A stretch of 64,000 bases of DNA, taken from Fundidesulfovibrio putealis DSM 16056. GTDB taxonomy: Bacteria > Desulfobacterota > Desulfovibrionia > Desulfovibrionales > Desulfovibrionaceae. The translations under genes were made by a program, and so were the position numbers. The stretch's first letter is position 1; every line of letters begins with the position of its first letter. Where the stretch lies: the NCBI RefSeq assembly GCF_000429325.1, contig NZ_KE386885.1:523958-587957 (forward strand), read 5' to 3'. This document shows, one piece after another, positions 8,991 through 18,502 of this stretch. The notes below the pieces were generated by a model, which saw only the letters and a program-made list of their open reading frames with translations, was not told the DNA's origin and did no database searches.

Positions 8991-9479
8991 GTGTCAGGAC
9001 CCCAGACACCCAGGCGCAAGGCCCGCAGGCGCGCCTTCCAGGTCCTCTACGGATTCGACTTCGAGGCTCCGGTCAACGACCGCGCCCTCCTGAAGGCCGT
9101 TGAGACCGCCCCCATGGACCCGGACATGCTCGAGTCCTACGAGTCGGCCAAGGAATACGTGCTTGAACTGGTGAAGGGCGTGTGGAACCGGCGCGACGAG
9201 CTGGACAAGCTGATCGAGCAGCACTCCCAGAACTGGAAGATCGCCCGCATCGCCAAGGTGGAGCTGACCATCCTGCGTGTGGCCCTCTACGAGATCCTCC
9301 ACGGGGAGGACATCCCCCTGCGCGTTGCCATGAACGAGGCCGTGGAACTGGCCAAGGAATTCGGCGACGACAACTCCCCGTCCTTCGTCAACGGCATTCT
9401 GGACGCCGTGTCCAAGGACGTGGCCCAGGGCAAGTTCGCAACCACGAAAGACCTCTCCAGGAACAAGAAAGAAGCCTGA
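8991..9479 (+). CDS. nusB: Transcription antitermination factor NusB
   Basis: The 162-residue protein starts at a GTG directly abutting the ribH stop. Family features are [17 protein letters not shown] at the N-terminus, [10 protein letters not shown] in the middle and [11 protein letters not shown] near the end. NusB with NusE (S10) binds boxA and supports rRNA transcription and processing. The ribH-nusB pairing is widespread. The C-terminus overlaps the leuS start. Confidence 0.97.
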   Translation: MSGPQTPRRKARRRAFQVLYGFDFEAPVNDRALLKAVETAPMDPDMLESYESAKEYVLELVKGVWNRRDELDKLIEQHSQNWKIARIAKVELTILRVALYEILHGEDIPLRVAMNEAVELAKEFGDDNSPSFVNGILDAVSKDVAQGKFATTKDLSRNKKEA

Positions 9480-11971
9480 TGATGACACGCTACGAACCGC
9501 TCTCCATCGAGTCCAAATGGCAGTCCAGGTGGACCGCCGGCCGCCACTTTCACGTGGAGGCCGACGGGAAAAGCCCCAAGTACTACGTGCTGGAGATGTT
9601 CCCGTATCCTTCGGGGCGCATCCACATGGGACACGTGCGCGTGTACACCATCGGCGACGTGGTGGCGCGGTTCAAGCGCATGCACGGCTTCAACGTGCTA
9701 CACCCCATGGGCTGGGACGCCTTCGGCCTGCCCGCCGAGAACGCGGCCATCAAGCACGGCCTGCACCCGGCCAAGTGGACCTACGAGAACATCGACAACA
9801 TGCGCGCCCAGCTCCAGAAGATGGGCTATTCGCTGGACTGGGAGCGCGAGCTGGCCACCTGCGATCCTTCCTACTACCGCTGGGAGCAGCTGTTCTTCCT
9901 GAAGTTCTTCGAGAAGGGGCTGGTCTACCGCAAGAACTCGCCCCAGAACTGGTGCTCGGACTGCCATACCGTCCTTGCCAACGAGCAGGTGGAGGACGGC
10001 AGGTGCTGGCGCTGCGACACCGAGGTGGAGCAGAAGGACCTGGAGCAGTGGTTCCTGCGCATCTCCGACTATACTGAAGAGCTCCTGGCCGACCTGGACA
10101 TCCTCTCGGGCAGCTGGCCCGAGCGCGTGTTGACCATGCAGCGCAACTGGATCGGCAAGTCCGTGGGCTGCGAGATCGACTTCCCGCTGGAGGACGGCTC
10201 CGGTTCCGTGCGCGTGTTCACCACCCGCCAGGACACCCTCTGGGGCGCGACCTTCATGTCCATCGCCGCCGAGCATCCCCTGGCCGCCTCGCTCATCGCG
10301 GGCAAGCCCAACGAGGCTGAAGCCAAGGCCTTCATCGAGAAGATCAAGAACCTGGACCGCATCAAGCGCCAGGCCGACGATCTGGAGAAAGAGGGCGTGT
10401 TCACGGGCAGCTACTGCGTGAACCCCGTGACCGGGGCGAAGATGCCCATCTATCTGGCCAACTTCGTGCTCATGGGCTACGGCACCGGCGCGGTCATGGC
10501 CGTTCCGGCCCACGACCAGCGCGACTTCGAGTTCGCCAAGAAGTACGATCTTCCCCTGAAGGTGGTCATCAATCCCAAAGGCCAGTCTTTGGACGCCGCC
10601 CAGCTTGCCGAAGCCTATACCGACCCCGGCGTGCTGCACGATTCCGGCGCGTTCACCGGCCAGGACTCGAACGACGCCAAGGTGGGCATCGCGGACTGGC
10701 TGGAGGCCGAGGGCAAGGGCACGCGCGCGGTGAACTACCGCCTGCGTGACTGGAACATCTCCCGCCAGCGCTACTGGGGCGCGCCCATCCCCATGGTCTA
10801 CTGCGCCGAGTGCGGCGTGGTCCCGGTTGCGGAGAAGGACCTGCCCGTGGTGCTGCCCCTGGACATCCAGGTGCGCGCGGACGGCCGCTCCCCTCTGGCC
10901 GAGACCGAATCCTTCGTGAACACCTCCTGTCCCAAGTGCGGCGGCCCGGCCAAGCGCGAGTGCGACACCATGGACACCTTCGTGGAGTCCAGCTGGTACT
11001 TCCTGCGCTACTGCTGTCCCCAGAAGGACGACGCGCCCTTCGACGCGCAGGCCGTGAAGTACTGGTCCCCGGTGGACCAGTACGTGGGCGGCATCGAACA
11101 CGCCATCCTGCACCTTCTGTACTCGCGCTTCTTCGTGAAGGCCCTGCGCGACCTGGGCTACATCGAGCACGCCGAGCCCTTCGCCCACCTGCTCACCCAG
11201 GGCATGGTCATCAAAGACGGGGCCAAGATGTCCAAGTCCAAGGGCAACGTGGTGGACCCGGACGTGATGGTGGCCAAATACGGCGCGGACACCGTGCGCG
11301 TGTTCATGCTGTTCGCCGCTCCGCCCGAGAAGGACCTGGAGTGGTCCGACACGGGCATCGAGGGCGCGGCGCGCTTCCTGTCGCGCGTGTGGCGTCTGGT
11401 GACGGAAGAGCTCGAAGGCGTGATCCGGCCCACGGGCGGCTGCCTGCCCCTGGACCCGCAGGAGCTCTCGCCTCTCTTGAAGGAGCTGCGCCGCCGCGAG
11501 CACGCCATGGTGGCCAAGGTCGCCAAGGACATCGAGGGCCAGTTCCAGTTCAACACGGCCATCGCCGCGGTGATGGAGATGCTGAACTTCCTTTACGCCA
11601 ACGTGGACGCGCTCAAGCAGGAGTCGCCCCAGGCGGTGTCCTCGGCGGTCAACGCGCTGATCACCGTGCTCTCGCCCATGGCCCCGCACATCTGCGAGGA
11701 ACTCTGGGAGATGCTCGGCCACAAGAAGCTGCTGGCCGATCAGCCCTGGCCCATGCACGACCCTGCCGCCCTGGTCACGGACACCGTGACCGTTGTGGTG
11801 CAGGTGTGCGGCAAGCTGCGCGGCAAGATCGAGGTGGCGGCGGATGCGGACGAGGAGTCCGTGAAGGCTGCGGCCCTGGCCGAGGAGAACGCGGTGAAGC
11901 ACCTCTCAGGCAAGACCGTGCGCAAGGTGATCTACGTGCCCGGAAAGCTGGTGAACATCGTCGCCAGCTAG
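9479..11971 (+). CDS. leuS: Leucyl-tRNA synthetase
   Basis: The 830-residue class I synthetase charges tRNA-Leu. The HIGH motif appears as [11 protein letters not shown], the KMSKS loop as [13 protein letters not shown], and the CP1 editing domain includes [18 protein letters not shown]. Two adjacent ATGs overlap the nusB stop; the first is used here, and the second would remove one residue. Translational coupling to nusB is likely. A terminator follows. Confidence 0.98.
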   Translation: MMTRYEPLSIESKWQSRWTAGRHFHVEADGKSPKYYVLEMFPYPSGRIHMGHVRVYTIGDVVARFKRMHGFNVLHPMGWDAFGLPAENAAIKHGLHPAKWTYENIDNMRAQLQKMGYSLDWERELATCDPSYYRWEQLFFLKFFEKGLVYRKNSPQNWCSDCHTVLANEQVEDGRCWRCDTEVEQKDLEQWFLRISDYTEELLADLDILSGSWPERVLTMQRNWIGKSVGCEIDFPLEDGSGSVRVFTTRQDTLWGATFMSIAAEHPLAASLIAGKPNEAEAKAFIEKIKNLDRIKRQADDLEKEGVFTGSYCVNPVTGAKMPIYLANFVLMGYGTGAVMAVPAHDQRDFEFAKKYDLPLKVVINPKGQSLDAAQLAEAYTDPGVLHDSGAFTGQDSNDAKVGIADWLEAEGKGTRAVNYRLRDWNISRQRYWGAPIPMVYCAECGVVPVAEKDLPVVLPLDIQVRADGRSPLAETESFVNTSCPKCGGPAKRECDTMDTFVESSWYFLRYCCPQKDDAPFDAQAVKYWSPVDQYVGGIEHAILHLLYSRFFVKALRDLGYIEHAEPFAHLLTQGMVIKDGAKMSKSKGNVVDPDVMVAKYGADTVRVFMLFAAPPEKDLEWSDTGIEGAARFLSRVWRLVTEELEGVIRPTGGCLPLDPQELSPLLKELRRREHAMVAKVAKDIEGQFQFNTAIAAVMEMLNFLYANVDALKQESPQAVSSAVNALITVLSPMAPHICEELWEMLGHKKLLADQPWPMHDPAALVTDTVTVVVQVCGKLRGKIEVAADADEESVKAAALAEENAVKHLSGKTVRKVIYVPGKLVNIVAS

Positions 11972-11986
11972 ACTGGATTTGAAACG

Positions 11987-12033
11987 CGGCCCCATGCGTC
12001 GGAGTGTTCTCCGGCGCATGGGGCCGTTTTTTA
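11987..12033. terminator. Terminator after leuS
   Basis: A 12-bp stem (CGGCCCCATGCG with its complement) containing a smaller inner hairpin is followed by TTTTTT. The T-run reaches the stop codon of the convergent glycerol dehydrogenase gene, so it may serve both strands. Confidence 0.85.
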
Positions 12034-13116
12034 TTTGCGGCGCCTGCGCCCTTCGGCGTCAGCCGCCTTGATGGCCGCCACGACTCGTTCGGGGGTGACG
12101 CCGCCCGCGATGTTGTGGATGGTTTCTCCCGGCGCGCAGGCCAGTCTGGCCACTGCCTGCAACTGCTCATCCGTTATCGTGGCGAGCCCGATGTCCGCCA
12201 GGCAGACCGGCAGGCCCACGGCCATGCAGAAGTCGTAGACCTGGGAGACCAGTTCCGCCGGGCGCTTGGTGAGCATCAAAAGCGACAGCGTGCCCATGGC
12301 GACTTTCTCGCCGTGCCAGCACGAGTGGGTCTCAGGCAGCACGGTGAACCCGTTGTGGATTGCGTGCGCTCCGGACAACCCTCCGCTTTCGAAGCCCAGC
12401 CCGCTCAGGAGCGTATTGGCCTCGATGACCCGCTCCAGCGAAGGCGTGACCGTCTTTTTCGCGCAATCATGCATGGCCGCGACGCCGTCGGCCATGAGCG
12501 TGTCGAAGCACAGGCGCGCCAGGGCGAAGGCCGTCATGGTCCCGGAGCGTCCGGTCATGTTGGCGGCTCCGCTCTCCTGGCAATCCTGCGCCTCGAACCA
12601 TGTGGACAGGGCGTCCCCCATTCCCGAGACCAGAAAACGGACCGGAGCGTTTACGATCACCTCGCTGTCCACCAGCACCACGTCTGGGTTGCGCGGCAGC
12701 AGCAGATAGCGCTTGAAGGCTCCCTCGGGCGTATAGATCACCGAGAGCGCGCTGCACGGGGCATCTGTGGAGGCAAGCGTAGGCACGATAACCACTGGCA
12801 GGTTCAGGGCGTGCGCCACGGCCTTGGCCGTGTCCAGGGGCTTGCCGCCGCCGACGCCGATGACGACGTCGGCCTTGGCCTGCCTGCCTGCGGCGGCCAG
12901 CCGGTCGATCTCCTCGTCGCTGCACTCTCCATTGAAAGTCTCATGGGTCAGGGTGAGTTTGTCCTGGCCTGCCAGGGCCTTGTCGACAGTGGGACGCATA
13001 ACTTTGTCGATGATGACCAGGGCGTTTGTCCCAAGCCGGGCAGCCTCTTCCGGCAGCAGGGAGAGAGCGCCTGCTCCCTGGACGTAGCGTGCGGGGAATA
13101 TGGATGTCATGGTCAT
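12031..13116 (-). CDS. gldA: Glycerol dehydrogenase (iron/zinc-dependent ADH family)
   Basis: The 361-residue protein probably oxidises glycerol to dihydroxyacetone with NAD+. The dinucleotide motif VIGVGGGKPLDTAKA is clear. The three expected metal ligands are an Asp in GMGDALSTWFEA, a His in GAHAIHNGF and a His in CWHGEKVAMG. The start follows AGGAGGAAGC; a second Met two codons later is possible. The C-terminus is unusually basic (RRRRK). Related polyol or hydroxyketone reductases share this fold, so the exact substrate is less certain than the family. Confidence 0.92.
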   Translation of the reverse strand: MTMTSIFPARYVQGAGALSLLPEEAARLGTNALVIIDKVMRPTVDKALAGQDKLTLTHETFNGECSDEEIDRLAAAGRQAKADVVIGVGGGKPLDTAKAVAHALNLPVVIVPTLASTDAPCSALSVIYTPEGAFKRYLLLPRNPDVVLVDSEVIVNAPVRFLVSGMGDALSTWFEAQDCQESGAANMTGRSGTMTAFALARLCFDTLMADGVAAMHDCAKKTVTPSLERVIEANTLLSGLGFESGGLSGAHAIHNGFTVLPETHSCWHGEKVAMGTLSLLMLTKRPAELVSQVYDFCMAVGLPVCLADIGLATITDEQLQAVARLACAPGETIHNIAGGVTPERVVAAIKAADAEGRRRRK

Positions 13117-13280
13117 GGAATTGCTTCCTCCTGTTGGTCGGCGCGAGCGCGTGGGCGACCTGCGAATCTGTCGCAAGCCTTGCGCCAGTACATCCTCCAT
13201 TTGCGGCATCAATACAAGAAGCCCCGCGAAGGACCGACGGAGCAAGTCCTGGCAGGCGGGCCAGTCCGGAAGAACGACAA

Positions 13281-13310
13281 AGCCCCCGGGCGAGCGGTCG
13301 TCCAGGGGCT
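13281..13310 (-). terminator. Possible terminator after the hemerythrin gene
   Basis: AGCCCC and GGGGCT pair across an 18-base GC-rich interval, followed on the minus strand by TTTGTCGTT. The stem is short and the T-run weak. Confidence 0.35.
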
Positions 13311-13340
13311 GTCATGTTGCCGTGGGTCTGGTCAAAACTG

Positions 13341-13748
13341 TCAGCAGGCCTTGGCCAGCTTCTCGTACAGGGGATACAGGAGCGTCTCTTCCCGGCTGAT
13401 GCGCCTCTTGACTATGGCTATGATCTTGCCGAGCTCGCGCGCGTAGTCCATGCCCAGGGCCATCTTGTCGGCGTTGCCGATGAAGGCGACCACATCCTTG
13501 GTGAGCGACTCCATCTCGGACGTGAAGTCGCCGACGGTCTTTTCCGTGGATGCGTTGTCGAGGGAACACTTCCTCATTTCAGGATACAGTCTGGTGTTTT
13601 CCTTGTTCAGGTGCGCGACGAGCAGCGCCTTGCACTCAAGAAGCTTGATCCGTCCCGCGCACGTGCCCCAGCCCAGCTCCTGTGCTTCCTGAAGCGTTCC
13701 CAGAAGCTTTTGGTGGTCCTTTTTCAGGTCGTCTATGAATGTGCTCAT
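13341..13748 (-). CDS. Hemerythrin HHE-domain protein
   Basis: This 135-residue four-helix protein has hemerythrin-type ligand positions: DHQKLL near residue 11, LVAHLNKENTRLYPEM near 43-58, and EETLLYPLYEKL near the C-terminus. Such proteins bind a di-iron centre and act in oxygen or NO sensing, storage or iron handling, which is relevant to an anaerobe facing oxygen. AAGGAGGCTCC precedes the ATG. It is divergent from the NapH-like gene. Confidence 0.85.
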   Translation of the reverse strand: MSTFIDDLKKDHQKLLGTLQEAQELGWGTCAGRIKLLECKALLVAHLNKENTRLYPEMRKCSLDNASTEKTVGDFTSEMESLTKDVVAFIGNADKMALGMDYARELGKIIAIVKRRISREETLLYPLYEKLAKAC

Positions 13749-13929
13749 TGGAGCCTCCTTCGCGTTGGTGCGGTCAGAAATGACTCCGAAAACCGATACG
13801 AGGTATGATGTGCGTCACATTCCATTCAACGGCCGGATGCCCGATGCTTGCTTAGCCGAAAGACTCAGGGCGGACGCTTGGCGGCGTTTGTCTTTTCCCT
13901 TGCCATCCCGTCGGAAGGGGCGTTTCATC

Positions 13930-13986
13930 CCTCCCCCTGTCGGCAGGCCGACAGCGCATCGCGTCGCCAGAGCGTAGGCTCTGGCG
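13930..13986. promoter_or_regulatory. Two stacked hairpins upstream of the NapH-like gene
   Basis: CTGTCGG/CCGACAG (about 13937-13954) and the 9-bp CGCCAGAGC/GCTCTGGCG (about 13965-13986) lie just ahead of the ribosome site at 14000. They could be a leader attenuator or a regulator site. The divergent spacer 13749-13929 has no gene. Confidence 0.35.
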
Positions 13987-14011
13987 TTCTCAGTTTGACG
14001 GAGGGAAAAGA

Positions 14012-14983
14012 ATGTCCCGGATGATTACGGCCAAGACCGCGCGCCGCGCCGCGCAGTACGTTGTCGCGGCAGGCTGCGTCTATGCGGGCTGGCAGTTCAT
14101 GCGTTTCCTGGAGTGGACCATAAATCCGCAGGCAGCTTTCGTGCCGCGTCCGGCTGGGATCGAGGCTTTCCTGCCCATAGCGGCCCTCATGGGCCTCAAG
14201 AACCTGATCCTTGCCGGAGCCTACGATCCTGTTCATCCTGCCGGGCTGACCATCCTGTTGGCGGCCATGGCCTGCTCCTTTCTGTTTCGCAAGAGCTTCT
14301 GCGGGTTCGTGTGCCCGGTGGGCCTGGTGTCGGACCTTGTGGGCGAGGCCGGAAAGCGTCTGAAGCTGGGCCGCAGCGTCCCAAAACTTGCCGACAGGCT
14401 GGCAGGCGCGGTCAAATACCTGCTGCTGGGCTGTTTCCTGGTGTCCATCGGAGTGCTCATGGACCCGGCAACCACGCGCCAGTTCATGACCAGCGCCTAT
14501 AACCTCACTGCCGACGCCCATCTGTTGAAGCTCTTCCTGCATCCCTCCAATACCTTCCTGGCAGTGCTGGGCGTGTTGCTGGCTACGGGCCTGTTCTTCC
14601 GCAACGCCTGGTGCCGCTGGCTCTGTCCGTATGGCGCACTATTGGGGCTTCTGGGCCGGGTGGGGCCGTGCTCCGTGAAGCGTGATGACGACACGTGCGA
14701 CGGCTGCGGGCGCTGCCGACGCGCCTGCCCCATGGACATCGCGCCGGGAGCCGCCGCGCGCTCGCCCCAGTGCGTGGCCTGCGGCCAGTGCGTCGAGGCC
14801 TGTCCCAGGGAGTATACCCTCAGCCTGCGGTTTCTGAACCGGCCCGTATCGCGCTTTACGGGGCTGGTGGGCGGGGTGGGGCTGTTCGGGGCCGTGTGCG
14901 TCTCGGCCATGGCCCTGGGCGGCTGGGAATCCGGCCTTCCCGTTGCCATGCTGCGCTCGCTCTACGCCTCGGTGATGCGCTGA
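14012..14983 (+). CDS. NapH/MauN-type membrane ferredoxin
   Basis: The 323-residue membrane protein has about five hydrophobic segments and an electron-transfer signature. Two juxtamembrane motifs, CGFVCPVGLVSD and CRWLCPYGALLG, are typical of NapH/CcoG/RdxA proteins. They are followed by two [4Fe-4S] ferredoxin motifs, CDGCGRCRRACP and CVACGQCVEACP. Such proteins pass electrons from quinol to periplasmic reductases or maturation systems. No terminal reductase lies beside it, so the partner is unknown. GGAGGGAAAAG gives a good ribosome site. Confidence 0.88.
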   Translation: MSRMITAKTARRAAQYVVAAGCVYAGWQFMRFLEWTINPQAAFVPRPAGIEAFLPIAALMGLKNLILAGAYDPVHPAGLTILLAAMACSFLFRKSFCGFVCPVGLVSDLVGEAGKRLKLGRSVPKLADRLAGAVKYLLLGCFLVSIGVLMDPATTRQFMTSAYNLTADAHLLKLFLHPSNTFLAVLGVLLATGLFFRNAWCRWLCPYGALLGLLGRVGPCSVKRDDDTCDGCGRCRRACPMDIAPGAAARSPQCVACGQCVEACPREYTLSLRFLNRPVSRFTGLVGGVGLFGAVCVSAMALGGWESGLPVAMLRSLYASVMR

Positions 14984-15169
14984 GCTGCTCCAGCGTCAGG
15001 TTTGCTCCGTTGCGTGGGCGTCTGGTGCTGCGCAAGTGGTATCAGGACAATCCGCCATCGCGGATTACATGAACGCGTATAGTATTTGCGTGTGAATCTG
15101 GCGCTTTCCCAGTGGTGCGTGGCGTGATATGTCGGCATCAGACACGAAACCACGTCGAAGGAGCGAATT

Positions 15170-15625
15170 ATGCCCCAGATCGAATACGAAACCGCCGGAG
15201 CCGAAGCCATTGACCTCATCGCCCCCATGTGGGAGCAGCTGAACGCCTATCAGGCCGTGTGTTGCAAGGATTTCGGCGACGCCTTCAAGGGCCGCACCAT
15301 CGATTCGCGCAAAAAACGCTGGGTAGCCTCCGGGGCGAACGGGCTGCGGGTGCGGCTGGTGAAGTCGGACGGCGTGCTGGTGGGCTACTGCCTGAGCTTC
15401 ATCGATGACGGCATGAACGGCACGCTGGAATCGCTCTTCGTGGACGACTCCATGCGCGGCAAAGGCATCGGGCTGGCCCAGGCAAAGGACTCTCTCGATT
15501 GGTTCGCATCCAAAGGGACCAAGACCGAGAACCTCGAGGTCACAGCTGGCAACGACAACGCCAGGGCCTTCTACGACAAGCTGGGGTTCAGGCCCTTCAA
15601 GACCACGATGCGGCTGAAGAAATAG
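15170..15625 (+). CDS. GNAT-family N-acetyltransferase
   Basis: The 151-residue protein has the acetyl-CoA-binding motif A as DSMRGKGIGLAQA, followed by NLEVTAGNDNARAFYDKLGF, typical of motif B in small GNAT enzymes. The substrate cannot be told from sequence. It has its own AAGGAG ribosome site and a 186-base upstream spacer. It is convergent with the Pat-type gene, separated by only 19 bases and a small hairpin (TACCGAT/ATCGGTA). Confidence 0.9.
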   Translation: MPQIEYETAGAEAIDLIAPMWEQLNAYQAVCCKDFGDAFKGRTIDSRKKRWVASGANGLRVRLVKSDGVLVGYCLSFIDDGMNGTLESLFVDDSMRGKGIGLAQAKDSLDWFASKGTKTENLEVTAGNDNARAFYDKLGFRPFKTTMRLKK

Positions 15626-15644
15626 ATCGAAGCTTACCGATTGG

Positions 15645-18335
15645 TTATCGGTAGAGTCCGGGAGGCTGTTTGAGGTCCAGGTGCATCTCCACTACTTCGT
15701 CGTCGGTGTTGCGCCAGACCTCGAACCCCACCTTTTCGGCCAAACCCTGCATGCCCTTGTTCTCCAGCAGGGCCTGCCCGGTGATTGCGCCGGTGCCCCG
15801 GCTGCGGCAGTAGCCGATGATCTTCTCCATGAGCAGCCGCCCAAGGCCCTGGCCCTTCTGGTCGGAGCGCACGATGATGGCGAACTCGGCCGTGCTGTTG
15901 TCCGGCTTGGCCGAGGCGCGCACCACGCCCAGGGTCTCGGGGATGCCGTCCTCATTGGGGGCGGTGGCGATGAAGGCCATCTCGCGCTCGTAGTCGATCT
16001 GGGTGAGCCGCGCCATCTCCATGTGGGAGAGTTCGCGCACCACGCCGAAAAACCTGAAGCGCAGGTCCTCGGGCGAGAGGTGCTTGAAGAATTCGTGGTG
16101 GGCCGGTTCGTCCTCGGGCCGGATGGGCCGCACCAGGATCTCGCGCCCGTTCTTCAGGACGGCGGGCTGCTCCAGCTCCTTGGGGTAGGGGCGGATGGCC
16201 AGCCGGTCCTGCCCGGCGGCGGTGGCGTCGGCCACGCGGATGCGCGCGCCCAGCACCGCGACCCCCTGGCTGTCCGCGAACAGGGGGTTGATGTCGATCT
16301 CCTGGATCTGCGGGATGTCGATCACCAACTGGGCCACCTGGATGATGGTCAGGCTGATGGCGTCGATGTCCGCCGGGGGCCTGCCCCCGAAGCCGCGCAG
16401 GAATGCCGACACGCGGGTGCGGCTGATGAGGTCGCGCGCCAGGCTCATGTTGAGCGGCGGCAGCGCGATGGCCTTGTCCTGGGAGAGCTTCGCGGCAAGC
16501 CCGCCCTGTCCGAAGCGCAAAAACGGGCCGAAAACCGGGTCCACCTGGGCCTGCACCAGAAGCTCCTGCGCGCCCCGGCGTCCCATCTTCTGCACGATGA
16601 AGCCCTTGATGTCCGCCCCGAGCTCAAGTTTTCTCGCGCGGGCTTTTATGGCCTGGGCCGCCTGACGCAGCTCTTCGGCGTCCTCCACGTCCAGCACCAC
16701 GCCGCCCACGTCGAAGGGCTGGGGGATGTCCGGGGAGACCACCTTGATGGCTACGGGGTAGCCGATCTCCTGGGCCGCCTCCAGCACCTCCGGCACGGTC
16801 CTGACCAGCCGGGAAAGAATGACCGGGATGCCGTAGGAAGCGAGCACCACCTTTGCTTCCGGTTCAGTCAGCTCGCCGCGTCCCTCTTCCAGCACGGAAT
16901 GGATCACGCCCAAAGCCATCTCGGTGTCCGGGGTGAACCCGGCGGGGATGCTTGCGGGCATCTCCATGAGCAGTTCCTGGGTGCGGCGGTGGTTGGCCAT
17001 GTCCAGGAAGGCGCGCACGGCGGTGTCGGGCGTGGCATAGGTGGGGATGCCCGCCTGGCTGAACAGGGCGCGGGCCGGTTCGGCCACGCCCGCCCCCAGC
17101 CAGCAGGTGAAAACCGGCCGCTGGTTCTTGGCCGCCGCCGCGATCACGGCCTTGGCGGCCTCTTCTCCGGCAACTGCGGCGAAGGGCACGTGCATCACCA
17201 GCACGGCGTTCGATTCCTTGTCCTTCAGGAGCGTCGAGAGGGCCTGGGTGTAATGCTCGGGCGAGGCGGTCAGGCCCATGTCCACGATGCCGTCGCGCAG
17301 CCAGTTGGGGCCGAGCAGCTCGCGCATGGCAAGGACTGTCTGCTCGGAGAATCCGGCCAGCTTGCCGCCGCGCTCCACCAGGGTGTCCGCGCTCATCACG
17401 CCCACGGAGCCGCCGTTGGTCAGGATGGCCAGCTTGTCGCCCTTGAGCTGCTGGGAGCGCGCCAGGGTCTGGGCGGCGTCGAACAGGGCGTCTATCTCGA
17501 AGACGCGCAGCATGCCCGCGCGCCGGAAAGCCTCGTGGTACACCTCGTCCAGGCCTTGCCCCGGCTTGGCCAGGGACTCGCCGCTGGGGCCGCGCCTGCG
17601 CCCCGGTTTGACCACCAGCACGGGTTTGTTGCGGGCAGCGGCGCGGGCTGCGCTCATGAACTTGCGGGCGTCGGACACGCTCTCCAGATAGAGCAGGATG
17701 GAGCGGGTGTTGGGGTCGGAGGAGAGATAATCGAAAAGGTCGTGGTATTTGAGGTCCAGCCGGTCGCCCAGCGACACCACGTAGGAGAAGCCGATGCCGT
17801 GGCCGCGCGCCCAGTCCAGAACGCCCGTGAACAGCGAGGCCGACTGGGAGATGAAGGCGATGCGCCCCTTGGGCGGCTCGGCCTTGACCAGGCTGGCGTT
17901 CAGGCCGATGGGCGGAATGATGAGGCCAAGGCCGGAGGGGCCGAGGATGCGGATGTCCTCGTCCTCGGCGGCGGAGAGCATCTTCTCCTGTATCTCCCAT
18001 TTCTCGCCGGGAGTGAGCCTGGCGTAGCCGGGGCACAGGGCCACGGCGGCTTTGACGCCGCGCCGACCCAGGCGGTAGATGTACTCCGGGGCCTCTTCGG
18101 GCGGCACGCACAGGATGGCCAGATCAGGCGTCAGGGGCAGGGTGTCCACGCCCTTGTAGGCATCGATGCCCAGCACGGAGTCTTCCGTGAGGGACATGGG
18201 CATCACCGGGCCAAGAAACTTGCCCGCCAGCAGGTTTTCCATAACCACGCAACCGACGTGCCCGGGCTCGTTGGTCGCGCCGATCACGGCCACGGAGTTG
18301 GGCCTGAAAAGTCCGTCGAGATTGGCAACGCTCAT
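15645..18335 (-). CDS. Pat-type protein acetyltransferase (NDP-forming acyl-CoA synthetase-like plus GNAT)
   Basis: The 896-residue protein has, in order, a CoA-binding Rossmann domain (residues 1-130, SVAVIGATNEPG), succinyl-CoA-ligase-like domains to about 450, an ATP-grasp-like domain (about 480-705), and a C-terminal GNAT domain (about 730-890) with acetyl-CoA loop DQKGQGLGRLLM. ADP-forming acetyl-CoA synthetases use a phospho-His in an SHTGA-type loop; here that place reads LAKPGQGLD with no His. Loss of that residue is characteristic of the Pat/PatZ lysine acetyltransferases, whose ligase half is regulatory. It is divergent from an Acs-like gene, the classic Pat target, which supports acetylation control of acetate activation. 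The target is inferred. Confidence 0.85.
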   Translation of the reverse strand: MSVANLDGLFRPNSVAVIGATNEPGHVGCVVMENLLAGKFLGPVMPMSLTEDSVLGIDAYKGVDTLPLTPDLAILCVPPEEAPEYIYRLGRRGVKAAVALCPGYARLTPGEKWEIQEKMLSAAEDEDIRILGPSGLGLIIPPIGLNASLVKAEPPKGRIAFISQSASLFTGVLDWARGHGIGFSYVVSLGDRLDLKYHDLFDYLSSDPNTRSILLYLESVSDARKFMSAARAAARNKPVLVVKPGRRRGPSGESLAKPGQGLDEVYHEAFRRAGMLRVFEIDALFDAAQTLARSQQLKGDKLAILTNGGSVGVMSADTLVERGGKLAGFSEQTVLAMRELLGPNWLRDGIVDMGLTASPEHYTQALSTLLKDKESNAVLVMHVPFAAVAGEEAAKAVIAAAAKNQRPVFTCWLGAGVAEPARALFSQAGIPTYATPDTAVRAFLDMANHRRTQELLMEMPASIPAGFTPDTEMALGVIHSVLEEGRGELTEPEAKVVLASYGIPVILSRLVRTVPEVLEAAQEIGYPVAIKVVSPDIPQPFDVGGVVLDVEDAEELRQAAQAIKARARKLELGADIKGFIVQKMGRRGAQELLVQAQVDPVFGPFLRFGQGGLAAKLSQDKAIALPPLNMSLARDLISRTRVSAFLRGFGGRPPADIDAISLTIIQVAQLVIDIPQIQEIDINPLFADSQGVAVLGARIRVADATAAGQDRLAIRPYPKELEQPAVLKNGREILVRPIRPEDEPAHHEFFKHLSPEDLRFRFFGVVRELSHMEMARLTQIDYEREMAFIATAPNEDGIPETLGVVRASAKPDNSTAEFAIIVRSDQKGQGLGRLLMEKIIGYCRSRGTGAITGQALLENKGMQGLAEKVGFEVWRNTDDEVVEMHLDLKQPPGLYR

Positions 18336-18502
18336 GGTTCGCCGCTTGTTGAAATCCTGGGGTTGGGCTGATACTTTCCCGTGAGTTCAGGATAGTTGTC
18401 CTGGAACATTCCGGCAAGCCTCATTTTCGTATCGCGACCAGGGCTTGGGAGAATTTCCCGGACGCCTGCCCGCAAGACGCTTAAGCCCCGCCAAGGAGAG
18501 CC

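Noticed and set aside
9698-11902. Very long minus-strand frame across leuS
   Set aside because: It is a codon-bias shadow of a certain gene; the product is His/Val/Leu-rich without domains.
15681-18371. 896-codon plus-strand frame across the Pat-type gene
   Set aside because: It mirrors the real minus-strand gene exactly in length and lacks any domain.
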